Origin: Chitinophagales bacterium
Lineage (GTDB): Bacteria; Bacteroidota; Bacteroidia; Chitinophagales; UBA2359
DNA length: 64,000 nucleotides
Reading direction: 5' to 3'
Assembly: GCA_041392475.1 (NCBI GenBank)
Contig: JAWKLZ010000001.1
Coordinates: 3,472,001 to 3,536,000, forward strand
The stretch's first letter is position 1. Each line of letters opens with the position of its first letter. The notes under the pieces are model-generated. The model was given only the letters and a program-made list of their open reading frames with translations. It was not told the origin of the DNA and ran no database searches. The position numbers and the translations under genes were made by a program. Shown here piece by piece: positions 25,449 through 35,283 of the stretch.

Positions 25449-26282
25449 ATGAAGATTTACAATACTCAAAAAGGAATAATTATTGAATCCTCCCATTCCT
25501 TCTATTTGGTTGATGAAAATTGGGATAATTTCATCAACGATGACGATTTACTGCAAAAAATCCATCAACGAATAGCAATAACACCTGTAATCAAAAATGC
25601 CCAAGAAATCATTGACAACTATTTACTAGTTCCGATGCAAAGTCAAGAATTGTGGGCAAGTGGCGTAACCTACTTCAACAGCAAATTGGGGCGACAAGAA
25701 GAAGCCAAAGAAGCAGGAGGCGGAACATTTTACGCACGAGTTTATGAAGCGGACAGACCAGAATTGTTCTTCAAAGCTACCGCCCACCGAACAGTTCCAT
25801 CAGGTGGCCAAGTACACATCCGCAAAGATTCAACTTGGAATGTGCCAGAACCTGAACTCACATTAGTCATCACCTCCAATGCCAAAATTGTAGGATATAC
25901 CATCGGCAACGATATGAGTTCCCGAAGCATTGAAGGAGAAAATCCACTTTATTTGCCACAAGCCAAAACCTATGATGCTTGTGCAGCATTGGGGCCGTGT
26001 ATTTACGTGACCAACCAAACATTGCCTAATGACACTTCTATTAAAATGAAAATCAAGCGAATAGAAGAGATTATTTTTGAAGGAAATATTCAAATCCAAC
26101 AAATGAAACGCACACCTCAAGAACTCGTGGAATATCTTTATAGAGAATGTTCATTTCCGCATGGCAGTCTATTGATGACAGGTACAGGTATTGTACCGAC
26201 CAGTGAATTTACCTTAAAAAGTGCGGATGAAATCCAAATTTCGATTGACCAAATCGGTACACTAATCAATTATGTAAAATGA
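25449..26282 (+). CDS. 2-keto-3-deoxypentonate dehydratase (FAH superfamily, KdaD-like)
   Basis: A 277-residue member of the fumarylacetoacetate hydrolase superfamily. By resemblance to archaeal 2-dehydro-3-deoxy-D-arabinonate dehydratase it would remove water from 2-keto-3-deoxypentonate to give 2-oxoglutarate semialdehyde. Shared strings are ELWASGVTYFNSK, RPELFFKATAHRTV, WNVPEPELTLVI (with metal-binding Glu residues), IGNDMSSRSIEGENPLYLPQ and a final TGTGIVP. Together with the dehydratase 20 bp upstream this forms the two dehydration steps of the Weimberg-type pathway; the sugar oxidation and final semialdehyde dehydrogenase genes are not in the window. It probably acts in the cytoplasm as an oligomer with Mg2+. 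Confidence 0.85.
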   Translation: MKIYNTQKGIIIESSHSFYLVDENWDNFINDDDLLQKIHQRIAITPVIKNAQEIIDNYLLVPMQSQELWASGVTYFNSKLGRQEEAKEAGGGTFYARVYEADRPELFFKATAHRTVPSGGQVHIRKDSTWNVPEPELTLVITSNAKIVGYTIGNDMSSRSIEGENPLYLPQAKTYDACAALGPCIYVTNQTLPNDTSIKMKIKRIEEIIFEGNIQIQQMKRTPQELVEYLYRECSFPHGSLLMTGTGIVPTSEFTLKSADEIQISIDQIGTLINYVK

Positions 26283-26381
26283 ATTTGAGAGGATAAAATG
26301 TTATTGCAGAAAAATCCTTCGGCTGTGTAATAATGAATTTCAGAAAAAAATGAATTCTTTCACAAATAACGAATTAAATAT

Positions 26382-28316
26382 ATGAAAACTAAATCATTTT
26401 ATAACTTTGTATTTTTAATCCTGTTTTCGCTACCGCTTTTTGGAGATATTACCTTGCCTCAATTGGTAAGCGATGGAATGGTATTGCAACGAAATGCAAA
26501 AGTCAGCATTTGGGGTTGGGCAGATGTTGGAGAAAAAATCACTCTTACTTGGGACAAATCTGAACATACTACAACTGCAAATGAATCGGGTGAATGGGAG
26601 GTGATTTTGTCAGATTTGCAGGCAGGAGGACCTTATGACATAAAAATTGAAGGCAGCAATACCCTGATTGTCAAAAATATATTGGTTGGAGATGTTTGGG
26701 TGTGCTCAGGACAATCCAATATGGAAATTTCGATGGAAAGGGCAAGGCCACTTTACGAAAAAGAAATTGCAGAAGCTGACAATCCCAACATTCATTACTT
26801 TGAAGTTCCCAAAACCTACGACTTCAAAACGCCTCATAAAGACCTAAATGGCGGCAAATGGATAGAAGTAAATCGAAAAAATATAGTGAAATTTTCGGCC
26901 GTTGCTTACTTCTTTGCCGAGCATTTATACCACGAATACAATGTTCCGATAGGCCTGATTAACACAAGTTTAGGTGGCTCTCCTGCTCAGGCATGGATCA
27001 GTGAAGATGCCATCAAAGCATTTCCACACCATTGGGAAGAAGTCCAAAAATTCAAAAGTGATGAATTAATCAAAGAAATCCAAGATCAAGACAACAAAAA
27101 CTGGTCAGATTGGCACACACAACTTCGCCAATCGGATAAAGGCTATCAAAACCCTGATTTGCCGTGGTACGCAAATGAAGTAAACACAGAAAACTGGTCG
27201 AATATGGAAGTGCCAGGTTATTGGAAAGATACCGAATTGGGCAGTAAAAACGGGGTAGTCTGGTTCCGAAAAGACTTTGAAGTACCCAAATCCATGCTCG
27301 GCAAAACTGCACAATTGACACTTGGCAGAATTGTAGATGCGGATTCGGTGTATGTGAATGGTGTTTTTGTAGGAACAACAGGGTACCAATATCCACCAAG
27401 ACGCTACCAAATTCCCGCTGATATTTTGAAAGAAGGCATCAATACCATGACTGTTCGGATCATCAACGAAAGCGGAAATGGCGGTTTTGTTTTAGACAAA
27501 GAGTACAAGATACGAATTGAAGATCAAGCAGTTGATTTGAAAGGAGAATGGAATTACCGATTGGGTGCAGAAATGCCTCCAAAAGCTCCACAAACTTTCA
27601 TTCGATGGAAACCTGTGGGCTTATACAATGCCATGCTACATCCCTTATTGAAGTACCGAATCAAAGGGGTGATTTGGTACCAAGGAGAATCCAATACAAG
27701 CCAACCTTCAGAATACAAAGACTTACTTACTACACTGATACACGATTGGCGAGAAAATTGGCAACAAGGGAATTTTCCTTTTTTACTGGTGCAACTTACC
27801 AATTTTATGGAGGCAAAAGACCAACCTTCAGAAAGTAATTGGGCGGTTTTGAGGAATGCTCAACTGCAAACATTGGAAATACCCAATACTGCAATGGCCG
27901 TCACGATTGATATTGGCGAATGGAACGACATTCACCCCTTGAACAAAAAAGATGTCGGCAAACGATTGGCATTAGCCGCCCAAAAAGTGGCGTACGGTAA
28001 CAAAAAAGTGGTGTATTCTGGTCCAAGTTACCATTCTATGAAAATCAAAAAGAACAAAGTCATCTTGTCTTTTGACCATGTTGGCAATGGCTTAATGGCG
28101 AAAGGTGGTAATGGATTGAAGGAGTTTGCCATTGCAGGGGAAGATGGGAAATTCGTTTGGGCGAAAGCAATGATTAAAAAAGACAAAGTAATTGTTTCGA
28201 GTGAAGAAGTTACTCATCCAATTGCAGTCCGATATGCATGGGCAGACAACCCACAATACGCCAATTTCTACAACAAAAACGGTCTCCCTGCTTCGCCTTT
28301 CACCACTGAAAAATAA
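26382..28316 (+). CDS. Secreted SGNH carbohydrate esterase (sialate O-acetylesterase type)
   Basis: A 644-residue enzyme with signal peptide (1-22, ending PLFG). It is built like acetylesterases annotated as sialate 9-O-acetylesterase and like CE20 enzymes: an N-terminal beta domain, the SGNH catalytic part with SGQSNME (catalytic Ser112), LGGSPAQAWIS, a jelly-roll insert around residues 265-390 similar to glycosidase family 2 sugar-binding domains, then GVIWYQGESN and NDIHPLNKK with the catalytic Asp/His near residues 516-518. In this operon, next to GH115, a xylan- or xyloglucan-type acetyl ester is a far likelier substrate than sialic acid. It starts 99 bp after the previous gene and ends 11 bp before the next. 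Confidence 0.88.
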   Translation: MKTKSFYNFVFLILFSLPLFGDITLPQLVSDGMVLQRNAKVSIWGWADVGEKITLTWDKSEHTTTANESGEWEVILSDLQAGGPYDIKIEGSNTLIVKNILVGDVWVCSGQSNMEISMERARPLYEKEIAEADNPNIHYFEVPKTYDFKTPHKDLNGGKWIEVNRKNIVKFSAVAYFFAEHLYHEYNVPIGLINTSLGGSPAQAWISEDAIKAFPHHWEEVQKFKSDELIKEIQDQDNKNWSDWHTQLRQSDKGYQNPDLPWYANEVNTENWSNMEVPGYWKDTELGSKNGVVWFRKDFEVPKSMLGKTAQLTLGRIVDADSVYVNGVFVGTTGYQYPPRRYQIPADILKEGINTMTVRIINESGNGGFVLDKEYKIRIEDQAVDLKGEWNYRLGAEMPPKAPQTFIRWKPVGLYNAMLHPLLKYRIKGVIWYQGESNTSQPSEYKDLLTTLIHDWRENWQQGNFPFLLVQLTNFMEAKDQPSESNWAVLRNAQLQTLEIPNTAMAVTIDIGEWNDIHPLNKKDVGKRLALAAQKVAYGNKKVVYSGPSYHSMKIKKNKVILSFDHVGNGLMAKGGNGLKEFAIAGEDGKFVWAKAMIKKDKVIVSSEEVTHPIAVRYAWADNPQYANFYNKNGLPASPFTTEK

Positions 28317-28327
28317 ACTTTTACAAC

Positions 28328-31231
28328 ATGAACTCCTTGCAAATCAACCATAGATTTTTATTACTTGCATTACTTTTTTTTATGGTGGGTTTTTCCTGCA
28401 AAAATTCGTCCCTGCCCACTTCAATGGCATTTTCAACCAATTCAATAGTTTCTACCGACAATGGTTTTGCGCTTTTAGTAGACAAAAACGCCACCCCAAT
28501 CTATGTGAGTAGCGAAGATCACAAAGGAGTATTACGGGTCGTAAAAATGTTTCAAGAAGATATTGAGCGAGTTACGTCTGTGAAACCCGATTTAATTACC
28601 CATACTTTACCTTCCAATGGTACAGCAGTTTTAGTGGGAACGATTGGCAAAAGTTCAATCATTGACCAATTGATTTTCAACAAAAAAATAGATGTGAGTT
28701 CCATTGAAGGTAAATGGGAAACCTTTTTGATTGAAACAGTCAAAAACCCCATTGAAGGAGTGGAAGAAGCTTTGGTAATTGTAGGAAGTGACAAACGAGG
28801 AACGATTTACGGAATGTTTGATATTTCCTATGAAATGGGTGTTTCACCCTTGTATTTTTGGGCAGATGTTCCTGTCAAGAAAAAACAAAACGTCTATATC
28901 ATCCGTGGTTCACATACCAAAGGAACCCCCAAAGTGAAGTATCGGGGCATTTTTATCAACGATGAGGCACCTGCGCTTTCCGGTTGGGCATTTGAAAATT
29001 TTGATGGCTTCAATGCCCAATTTTACGACCATGTTTTTGAATTGATTTTACGGATGAAAGGCAATTATTTGTGGCCTTCCATGTGGGGCAGAATGTTTTA
29101 TGTTAACGATCCTCAAAATCCAGTATTGGCGAATGAATACGGAATTGTGATGGGAACTTCACACCACGAACCATTGACTCGTGCCCATGCGGAATGGAAA
29201 GAATTTGGGGAAGGGGATTGGAACTATGCTACCAATCCACATAGATTGCGGGAGTTTTGGAAAGGTGGCATGGAACGAATGGGGGATACAGAAACCATTG
29301 TATCCATTGGTATGAGAGGCGATGGGGATGAACCCATGACCGAAAATACGGCTATAGAACTCTTAGAAACCATCGTGAAAGACCAACGCCAAATTATTGC
29401 AGAAGCAACAGGTAAACCCACCGAGCAAACGCCGCAAATGTGGGCTTTGTACAAGGAAGTAATGGATTATTACGACAATGGAATGCGTGTACCTGACGAT
29501 GTGACTTTGCTTTTGTGTGACGACAATTGGGGCAATATCCGAAAATTACCTACTCCAGATACCAAGCCTCGGAAAGGAGGTTATGGCATTTATTACCACT
29601 TTGACTATGTAGGCGGCCCTCGAAACTATAAATGGGTGAACACCAATCCTATTTCACGAACTTGGGAACAAATGCACTTGGCTTACGAAATGGGGGCAGA
29701 CCGTCTTTGGGTCGTCAATGTGGGCGACATCAAACCAATGGAATTTCCGATTGAGTTTTTCTTGGATTATGCGTGGAATCCCGAAGCAATTGGCAAAGAT
29801 GATCTACAAGCCTATACAGAAGCATGGGTAGGTCGCCAATTTGGAATAGAACATACTGCAGAGATTGCGGATTTGATTTCAACATATACCAAATACAATG
29901 CTAGAAGAAAACCCGAACTGTTATCGCCTCAAACCTATAGTTTGGTGAACTTCAATGAGGCAGAAACTGTGGTGGCAGACTACAACAAACTGGCGGAACG
30001 AGCGAAAGCCTTAAACGAAAAAATGCCGAATGAGTACCAAGACGCATTTTATCAATTGGTGCTGCATCCTATTGAAGCCTGCGCCAATCTGAACGAACTC
30101 TACACAACAGCTGCAAAAAACAAGTGGTACGTTCTACAAGGTCGTGCATTGACCAATGATATAGCACAGCGAGTCAGAGATTTATTTGAGAAGGACTCTT
30201 TGATTTCGCACCATTACAACCACATAATGGCAGATGGCAAGTGGAACCATATGATGGACCAAACCCACATTGGATACACCTATTGGCAGCAACCCCCCAA
30301 TAATAATATGCCCAAAGTGACAGATATTGAACTACCTGAAAAAGGTGAAATGGGCGTAGCTGTTGAAGGGTCACTTATTCATTTTCCCAACCCCATTTTC
30401 GACATAGATTTGAGGCTACCAGATTTTGACAAATACCACCGTCAAAAATACTATGTTGAGGTTTTCAACAAAGGCAAAACAGCTTTCAGTTACGAAATGA
30501 AGGCAAATGAAGATTGGATAAAAATCGAACAAGAGGCGGGTGAGGTTGATGACCAACATCGAAACTATGTTTCCATTGATTGGGATAAAGCTCCAAAAGG
30601 AACAATACAAGCGGCTGTAAATGTGGAAAGTGAGGACAAGGTAAAAGTACCAATTTTATTCACCGCTCACAATCCCAACACGAATGATGCCAGAGGTTTT
30701 GTGGAGAGCAATGGATATATTTCTATTGAAGCCTCCAGCTTTTCCAACAATGTAAAGAAAGTTGATATTGCTTGGGTCGAAATACCCGATTTAGGTAGAA
30801 CAGGTTCTGCTATGACTCCTTTTCCAGTCACTACTCCGACACAAAACATTGGGGAAGATACTCCACATTTGGAGTATAATATTCACCTAACTTCAACGGG
30901 TACAATCAAAGTCAAGACTTTTTTATCACCTACTTTGAATTACCACAGCAATATCAGCGATGGCTTGAAGTATGCCGTCTCCATTGATAGAGAAACGCCA
31001 CAAATAGTGAATATGCATAGTGATGTATCAAAAAGTTGGTGGGGAGAGTCCGTTGCAAATGCCATTACCCATTCAGTTTCAGAACATCAAATTGAAACTG
31101 CGGGCAATCATATCTTAAAAATTTGGATGGTAGATGCAGGTGTTGTGCTTCAAAAAATTGTGTTGGAAACAACTGATCAGACAGCAAACAAAAGTTACTT
31201 AGGCCCACCAGAGAGCATGTATGTAGAGTAA
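28328..31231 (+). CDS. GH115 family xylan alpha-1,2-glucuronidase, lipoprotein
   Basis: A 967-residue glycoside hydrolase that removes (4-O-methyl)glucuronic acid side chains from glucuronoxylan. A lipoprotein signal (LLALLFFMVGFSC, lipid on Cys24) suggests membrane attachment, with no obvious surface-export signal after the Cys. The GH115 body shows YRGIFINDEAPALSGWA, LRMKGNYLWPSMWGRMFY, VMGTSHHEPLTRAHAEW, LLLCDDNWGNIRKLP, YYHFDYVGGPRNYKWVNTNP and ADRLWVVNVGDIKPMEFP; the last part is the C-terminal beta-rich domain common in the family. It is the last gene of the four-gene unit and works upstream of the pathway by exposing the xylan backbone. No SusC/SusD pair or xylanase is present in the window. 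Confidence 0.93.
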   Translation: MNSLQINHRFLLLALLFFMVGFSCKNSSLPTSMAFSTNSIVSTDNGFALLVDKNATPIYVSSEDHKGVLRVVKMFQEDIERVTSVKPDLITHTLPSNGTAVLVGTIGKSSIIDQLIFNKKIDVSSIEGKWETFLIETVKNPIEGVEEALVIVGSDKRGTIYGMFDISYEMGVSPLYFWADVPVKKKQNVYIIRGSHTKGTPKVKYRGIFINDEAPALSGWAFENFDGFNAQFYDHVFELILRMKGNYLWPSMWGRMFYVNDPQNPVLANEYGIVMGTSHHEPLTRAHAEWKEFGEGDWNYATNPHRLREFWKGGMERMGDTETIVSIGMRGDGDEPMTENTAIELLETIVKDQRQIIAEATGKPTEQTPQMWALYKEVMDYYDNGMRVPDDVTLLLCDDNWGNIRKLPTPDTKPRKGGYGIYYHFDYVGGPRNYKWVNTNPISRTWEQMHLAYEMGADRLWVVNVGDIKPMEFPIEFFLDYAWNPEAIGKDDLQAYTEAWVGRQFGIEHTAEIADLISTYTKYNARRKPELLSPQTYSLVNFNEAETVVADYNKLAERAKALNEKMPNEYQDAFYQLVLHPIEACANLNELYTTAAKNKWYVLQGRALTNDIAQRVRDLFEKDSLISHHYNHIMADGKWNHMMDQTHIGYTYWQQPPNNNMPKVTDIELPEKGEMGVAVEGSLIHFPNPIFDIDLRLPDFDKYHRQKYYVEVFNKGKTAFSYEMKANEDWIKIEQEAGEVDDQHRNYVSIDWDKAPKGTIQAAVNVESEDKVKVPILFTAHNPNTNDARGFVESNGYISIEASSFSNNVKKVDIAWVEIPDLGRTGSAMTPFPVTTPTQNIGEDTPHLEYNIHLTSTGTIKVKTFLSPTLNYHSNISDGLKYAVSIDRETPQIVNMHSDVSKSWWGESVANAITHSVSEHQIETAGNHILKIWMVDAGVVLQKIVLETTDQTANKSYLGPPESMYVE

Positions 31232-31251
31232 ACTTTTGCCTTTCGTCAAAC

Positions 31252-32613
31252 CTACTTCACCTTCAACTTAATTCCATACTTAGGACGCAAGGTAATCAAA
31301 GGCTCCATAACTATTTTTTGACCTTCAATCAATTCAAAATCAAAATTTTGCACCATTGCCGCCAAAATCAACTGCATTTCCATCATCGCAAAATGATTGC
31401 CAATACAAAAGCGTGGTCCAGCCCCAAAAGGCATATAGTGATGACTTGGGCGAGCCTTCACCTTTTCGGGCGTAAACCTTTCGGGATCAAATTTTTCTGG
31501 ATCAGGATAATAGGCAGCATTGTGGTGTAAAGCATAAATACAACACTGCATATTTTTGTCTTTTTCTATCTCCAAACCCTCCCATTCATCCGCTTCAATG
31601 GCTTCTCTGCCCACAATCCACGCAGGCGGATACAAACGCATCCCTTCCTCCAATACCTGTCTTGTATAGGTCAGTTGTTTCAAATCTTCAAAAGTTGCCA
31701 ATCGCCCATTCAAAATCGCTTGAGCTTCCTCCTTCAATTTTTCGACAATTTCGGGATGCTGCACGAGCAAATACCAAGTCCACGCCATTGCATTGGCAGA
31801 AGTTTCGTGTCCCGCACTGAAGATGGTCAGTAGTTCATCTCGAAGCTGTTCGTACTCCATTTTTTCACCCGTATCCTCATACCTTGCGTCCATCAACATT
31901 TGCAGCAAATCGTCCTTTGATTCACCACTTTCTTGCCGTTCTCTTATCAAATTTTGAATGATGCCGTCCATCACTTCAAAAGATTTTTCGTAGCGACTAT
32001 GCCGACCATTGAAGCGATAAAAAGGTGTAAAAATGGGTTGGTGAATCCGCAAAACAACATATCGCTGCATATCTGTCATGCTGTCATAAACCTTCAATAA
32101 GTCACCGTCCAAATCTGCGCTAAACAAAGATTTAATCGCAATTTTGGCGGTAATAGCCATCATTTCGTGGGCAATATCTATGGTTTGCCCACGCTTGTTG
32201 TTCAACTCTTTCATGTAATCCGTCACCACAGCACCCATTGATTGAAACAGATTTTCGAGGTTCTTTTTGTTGAAAGCAGGCTGCGCCAATCGCCTTTGTT
32301 TTCGCCAAAAATCTCCCCTACTCGTCACCAATCCATTGCCTAAAAGCAACCTCATTTGATCATAAGATTTGGTTTTGCGGTAATTTCGGTGGTTTCCCTG
32401 CAAAACGTACTTAATCAAATCGGCATTTGCAGTCATGATAAACTTGCGAGATGGTATTTCAGCTTCAAAAGTATCTCCCAATTCTGCAACGTTTTTCATA
32501 ATAAAAGCCAAAGGATTTGGAGCAAAATCCTTCATATTTTTCCAAAGCCAGTGCTTTTTTGGTGCAGGCAATTTTTTGGTAGAAATGGGAATAGTTGCTT
32601 TTTGGGTTGTCAT
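31252..32613 (-). CDS. Cytochrome P450
   Basis: A 453-residue heme-thiolate monooxygenase. The I-helix motif is FSAGHETSANAMAW, the ExxR motif is in LEEGMRLYPPAWI, and the heme loop is FGAGPRFCIGNHFA with the Cys ligand, matching FxxGxRxCxG. The N-terminus has no membrane anchor, so it is soluble. The overall style (TKKLPAPKKHWLWKNMKDFA, MRLLLGNGLVTSRGDFWRKQR) is that of bacterial P450s close to fatty-acid hydroxylases of the CYP102/CYP4-like group. The substrate is unknown, and no ferredoxin or reductase is nearby. It converges on the GH115 gene with only 20 bp between stops. Confidence 0.93.
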   Translation of the reverse strand: MTTQKATIPISTKKLPAPKKHWLWKNMKDFAPNPLAFIMKNVAELGDTFEAEIPSRKFIMTANADLIKYVLQGNHRNYRKTKSYDQMRLLLGNGLVTSRGDFWRKQRRLAQPAFNKKNLENLFQSMGAVVTDYMKELNNKRGQTIDIAHEMMAITAKIAIKSLFSADLDGDLLKVYDSMTDMQRYVVLRIHQPIFTPFYRFNGRHSRYEKSFEVMDGIIQNLIRERQESGESKDDLLQMLMDARYEDTGEKMEYEQLRDELLTIFSAGHETSANAMAWTWYLLVQHPEIVEKLKEEAQAILNGRLATFEDLKQLTYTRQVLEEGMRLYPPAWIVGREAIEADEWEGLEIEKDKNMQCCIYALHHNAAYYPDPEKFDPERFTPEKVKARPSHHYMPFGAGPRFCIGNHFAMMEMQLILAAMVQNFDFELIEGQKIVMEPLITLRPKYGIKLKVK

Positions 32614-32883
32614 TGAAGATGTTTGTTGGAGGGTGAAATAACTCTATTTATTTTTTGTGCGTACTGGTCAAAAATCATAGTCCGATTTAAAATTCCGAAC
32701 CGTTTGATAGGGAAGCGTTTTTTTCATTTCAATTCTTTTTCTAATTTTCATTCATTGCATAGTGGGATAATGCTATTGAGCCATCTTTTGTTTTTCTATT
32801 TTTGTATTCTTCAGAAAAACTGCCTATATTGCCTAATTATCAAATCAATACAATTTTTCACAACATACTATAAATCATTAACT

Positions 32884-33387
32884 ATGGGCAAAGAAAAAGA
32901 GTTTTTTATCCCCAATCGCATCACCCAAACCGAAACCATTTACCTTCATGCCTTGCCAGATATCGTATTTCCATTGTTCGGTCCATTTGAAGAAAAAAAA
33001 TGGGCGCATAACTGGAATCCAGAAATGGTGTATTGCGAAACAGGTGATTTGGAGGAAAACATGGTTTTCAAAACCTACAGCTTCAAAAATGTGAAGACGA
33101 CTTTTCTTTGGATAGTTTCTTATTTGAACCTTGAAAGCAAGCAAGTAGTTTATACAGTTTCTTCAAAAAACCGTGTCTGGACTATTCATGTCCACTGCAA
33201 AGTCATGGAAACTGACCCAACAAAAACCGCAGCAGAGGTGACCTATACATATATTGGACTGAACAAAAAAGGCAATAAACGAGGTCAAAAAGCATTGGAT
33301 GCTAAGTATCAATATAAGTTGAAGGATTGGGAAGAATCCATCAATTATTATTTGGAAACTGGGGAAAGATTGAAAATCACTATATGA
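32884..33387 (+). CDS. SRPBCC (START-like) family protein
   Basis: A 168-residue soluble protein. I begin at ATG 32884 (MGKEKEFFIPNRITQTETIY); the frame is open further upstream but that part is hydrophobic, AT-rich and unlike the family. The helix-grip pattern of SRPBCC proteins is seen in the N-terminal strand before LHALPDIVFPLFGPFEEKKW, then WNPEMVYCETGDLEENMVF, strands through TTFLWIVSYLNLESKQVVY and a long C-terminal helix. Such domains bind hydrophobic ligands. The function here is unknown, and the neighbouring P450 is on the other strand. Confidence 0.7.
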   Translation: MGKEKEFFIPNRITQTETIYLHALPDIVFPLFGPFEEKKWAHNWNPEMVYCETGDLEENMVFKTYSFKNVKTTFLWIVSYLNLESKQVVYTVSSKNRVWTIHVHCKVMETDPTKTAAEVTYTYIGLNKKGNKRGQKALDAKYQYKLKDWEESINYYLETGERLKITI

Positions 33388-33502
33388 TAGTTGGTTTCAG
33401 AACACTTGCAATAGTTTTACGTTACAAAATGGATAAACAGCGTCTAAACATAAAGCAGAAAGTGCTGCTTTGTGTTTTATTCAAAATAAAAATTGACAAT
33501 CA

Positions 33503-33952
33503 ATGAGTTCATCGGCAAATAATAGCAACACCACCAACACCAAAGCTACCTCTCCTGCAAAAAAAGGAGGAGTGAAATCATTTTTTAAAAAATTGGGATG
33601 GGTATTTTTACTCATTCTTTTATTGGGTAGTGCCACCTTTGTAGGTGTTTCCAACATGACGTACAGCGAAGGCACTCGAGCAGGATATCTTATCAAAATC
33701 TCCAAAAAAGGATTCATTTTCAAAACCTACGAAGGACAGTTAAATCTGGGCGGGGTTGGCTCAGCAGGTGATGTGACAGCCATTGTAGGCAATGATATTT
33801 GGGAGTTTTCGGTAAACGATGATGCAGTTTACAAAAAACTACAAGAGTTTGAAGGAAAAAGAGTTAGCTTAAATTACAAAGAAAAAATGAACGCTTTCTC
33901 TTGGCAAGGTGATACCAATTATTTCATTACTGATGTTGAAGTAGTTGAATAA
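33503..33952 (+). CDS. Small conserved Bacteroidota membrane protein
   Basis: A 149-residue protein with a Ser/Thr/Asn- and Lys-rich N-terminus, one membrane helix (about residues 31-50, GWVFLLILLLGSATFVGV) and a C-terminal domain with YSEGTRAGYLIKISKKG, FKTYEGQLNLGG and DIWEFSVND. Close relatives are common in Bacteroidota and are sometimes labelled 6-phosphogluconate dehydrogenase in databases; nothing in this sequence supports that name. Orientation is probably N-in with the C-terminal domain in the periplasm. It is a single gene with a strong terminator after it. Confidence 0.75.
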   Translation: MSSSANNSNTTNTKATSPAKKGGVKSFFKKLGWVFLLILLLGSATFVGVSNMTYSEGTRAGYLIKISKKGFIFKTYEGQLNLGGVGSAGDVTAIVGNDIWEFSVNDDAVYKKLQEFEGKRVSLNYKEKMNAFSWQGDTNYFITDVEVVE

Positions 33953-33981
33953 CAAGTATTACTTCAATTAGTATATTTACC

Positions 33982-34021
33982 AAAAGGCTTTCTTCCAACA
34001 CGAAGAAAGCCTTTTTATTTT
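33982..34021 (+). terminator. Terminator after the small membrane protein gene
   Basis: A 13-bp perfect stem (AAAGGCTTTCTTC with GAAGAAAGCCTTT) with a 6-nt loop, followed by a T run. Confidence 0.92.
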
Positions 34022-34208
34022 ACCTTCCTGCTATACCAAAGTGACTGCTAAATGTCATGGATAGCGCAGTATTTTGGTAGATTCAGTAAAAAATACACAC
34101 CAAAAGCAGCATATTTTGTAATTTGCAAGTCTATTAACTGGAAACACGATAATTTTATAGAAACTGTTGTGTTTGACATCATTGTTTAAACTTGGCTGAT
34201 TACCACTT

Positions 34209-35225
34209 ATGACCATTGAACACAATGCACCTCTACAATCTCTCAATACATTTGGAGTTGCAGCGACCACAAAATATTTTACCCGTATCACAGAACTTTC
34301 TGACCTTCAAAACCTATTCAACAACCCTATTTATCCAAAAACGCCTAAACTAATTTTAGGAGGCGGAAGCAATGTTTTGTTCACCCAAAACTTTGAAGGA
34401 ATTTTACTCTACAATGCCATCAAAGGCATCGAAATGGTAAAAGAAACCGAAGATCATGTATGGGTCAAGGCTTATGGTGGTGAAAATTGGCATGAATTCG
34501 TAACTTACTGCGTGAATCAAAATTGGTCGGGCATCGAAAATCTTTCTTTAATTCCTGGCTCTGTTGGCGCAGCTCCTCTTCAAAACATTGGTGCGTATGG
34601 TGTAGAGCTAAAAGATGTTTTTAGCGAATTAGAAGCTTTTGACCTTAAAACAGGCGAGATACGCCGATTTACAGCTGAAGAATGTCAATTTGATTATCGA
34701 GATAGTGTTTTCAAGAGAGATCTGAAAGATTGCTATTTTGTCTTTTCTGTGACGCTGAAACTACACAAAACACCGCAATATAAACTTGATTATGGGGTTA
34801 TACGACAGCAATTAGAGGCTATGGAAATTACAGAACTGAGTATCAAAGCTGTAAGTGACGCTATCTGTATGATTCGGCAAGAAAAACTACCAAATCCAAA
34901 AAAAATAGGCAACGCAGGCAGCTTTTTTAAGAATCCCATAGTCTATCTTCCGTTCTTTGAAAAGTTATTGAATCAATATCCTTCAATGCCCTATTATCAA
35001 ATAGATGCACATTCTATAAAAATTCCTGCTGGCTGGCTGATTGAACAATGTGGTTGGAAAGGCAAAAAAGTAGGACAAACAGGATCTTACAAAAATCAAG
35101 CCTTAGTGTTGGTAAACTACGGCAATGCAACAGGAAAAGAAATCGCAGCTTTGGCAAAAAATATTAAATGTTCAGTCAAATCAAAATTCAATATTGATTT
35201 AGAACAAGAAATAAATATGATTTAA
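34209..35225 (+). CDS. murB: UDP-N-acetylmuramate dehydrogenase
   Basis: A 338-residue FAD enzyme that reduces UDP-GlcNAc-enolpyruvate to UDP-MurNAc in peptidoglycan synthesis, in the cytoplasm. Family landmarks are HNAPLQSLNTFGVAA, LGGGSNVLF, ENLSLIPGSVGAAPLQNIGA and GAYGVEL for FAD binding, YRDSVFK, GNAGSFFKNP with the proton-donating Ser, and IPAGWLIEQCGWKGKKVG near the end. The length and the YRDSVFK insertion fit the Escherichia coli type I enzyme. It is not in a mur cluster here and is followed closely by the giant adhesin gene, which has its own promoter. Confidence 0.95.
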   Translation: MTIEHNAPLQSLNTFGVAATTKYFTRITELSDLQNLFNNPIYPKTPKLILGGGSNVLFTQNFEGILLYNAIKGIEMVKETEDHVWVKAYGGENWHEFVTYCVNQNWSGIENLSLIPGSVGAAPLQNIGAYGVELKDVFSELEAFDLKTGEIRRFTAEECQFDYRDSVFKRDLKDCYFVFSVTLKLHKTPQYKLDYGVIRQQLEAMEITELSIKAVSDAICMIRQEKLPNPKKIGNAGSFFKNPIVYLPFFEKLLNQYPSMPYYQIDAHSIKIPAGWLIEQCGWKGKKVGQTGSYKNQALVLVNYGNATGKEIAALAKNIKCSVKSKFNIDLEQEINMI

Positions 35226-35252
35226 ACGTTAATCAAAAAAGATAATATATTA

Positions 35253-35260
35253 TAAATTTG
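35253..35260 (+). promoter_or_regulatory. -7 box of the giant adhesin gene
   Basis: TAAATTTG matches TAnnTTTG and ends 23 bp before the ATG at 35284. The -33 element is not obvious. Confidence 0.4.
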
Positions 35261-35283
35261 TTAATATCACTAAATTTTTCCTT

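Noticed and set aside
26382..28316. Sialic-acid metabolism
   Set aside because: The family name includes sialate esterases, but the operon is about xylan and pentonates and no sialic-acid gene is present.
33503..33952. 6-phosphogluconate dehydrogenase label
   Set aside because: Relatives carry this name in databases, but the protein is 149 residues with a membrane helix and no dinucleotide-binding motif.
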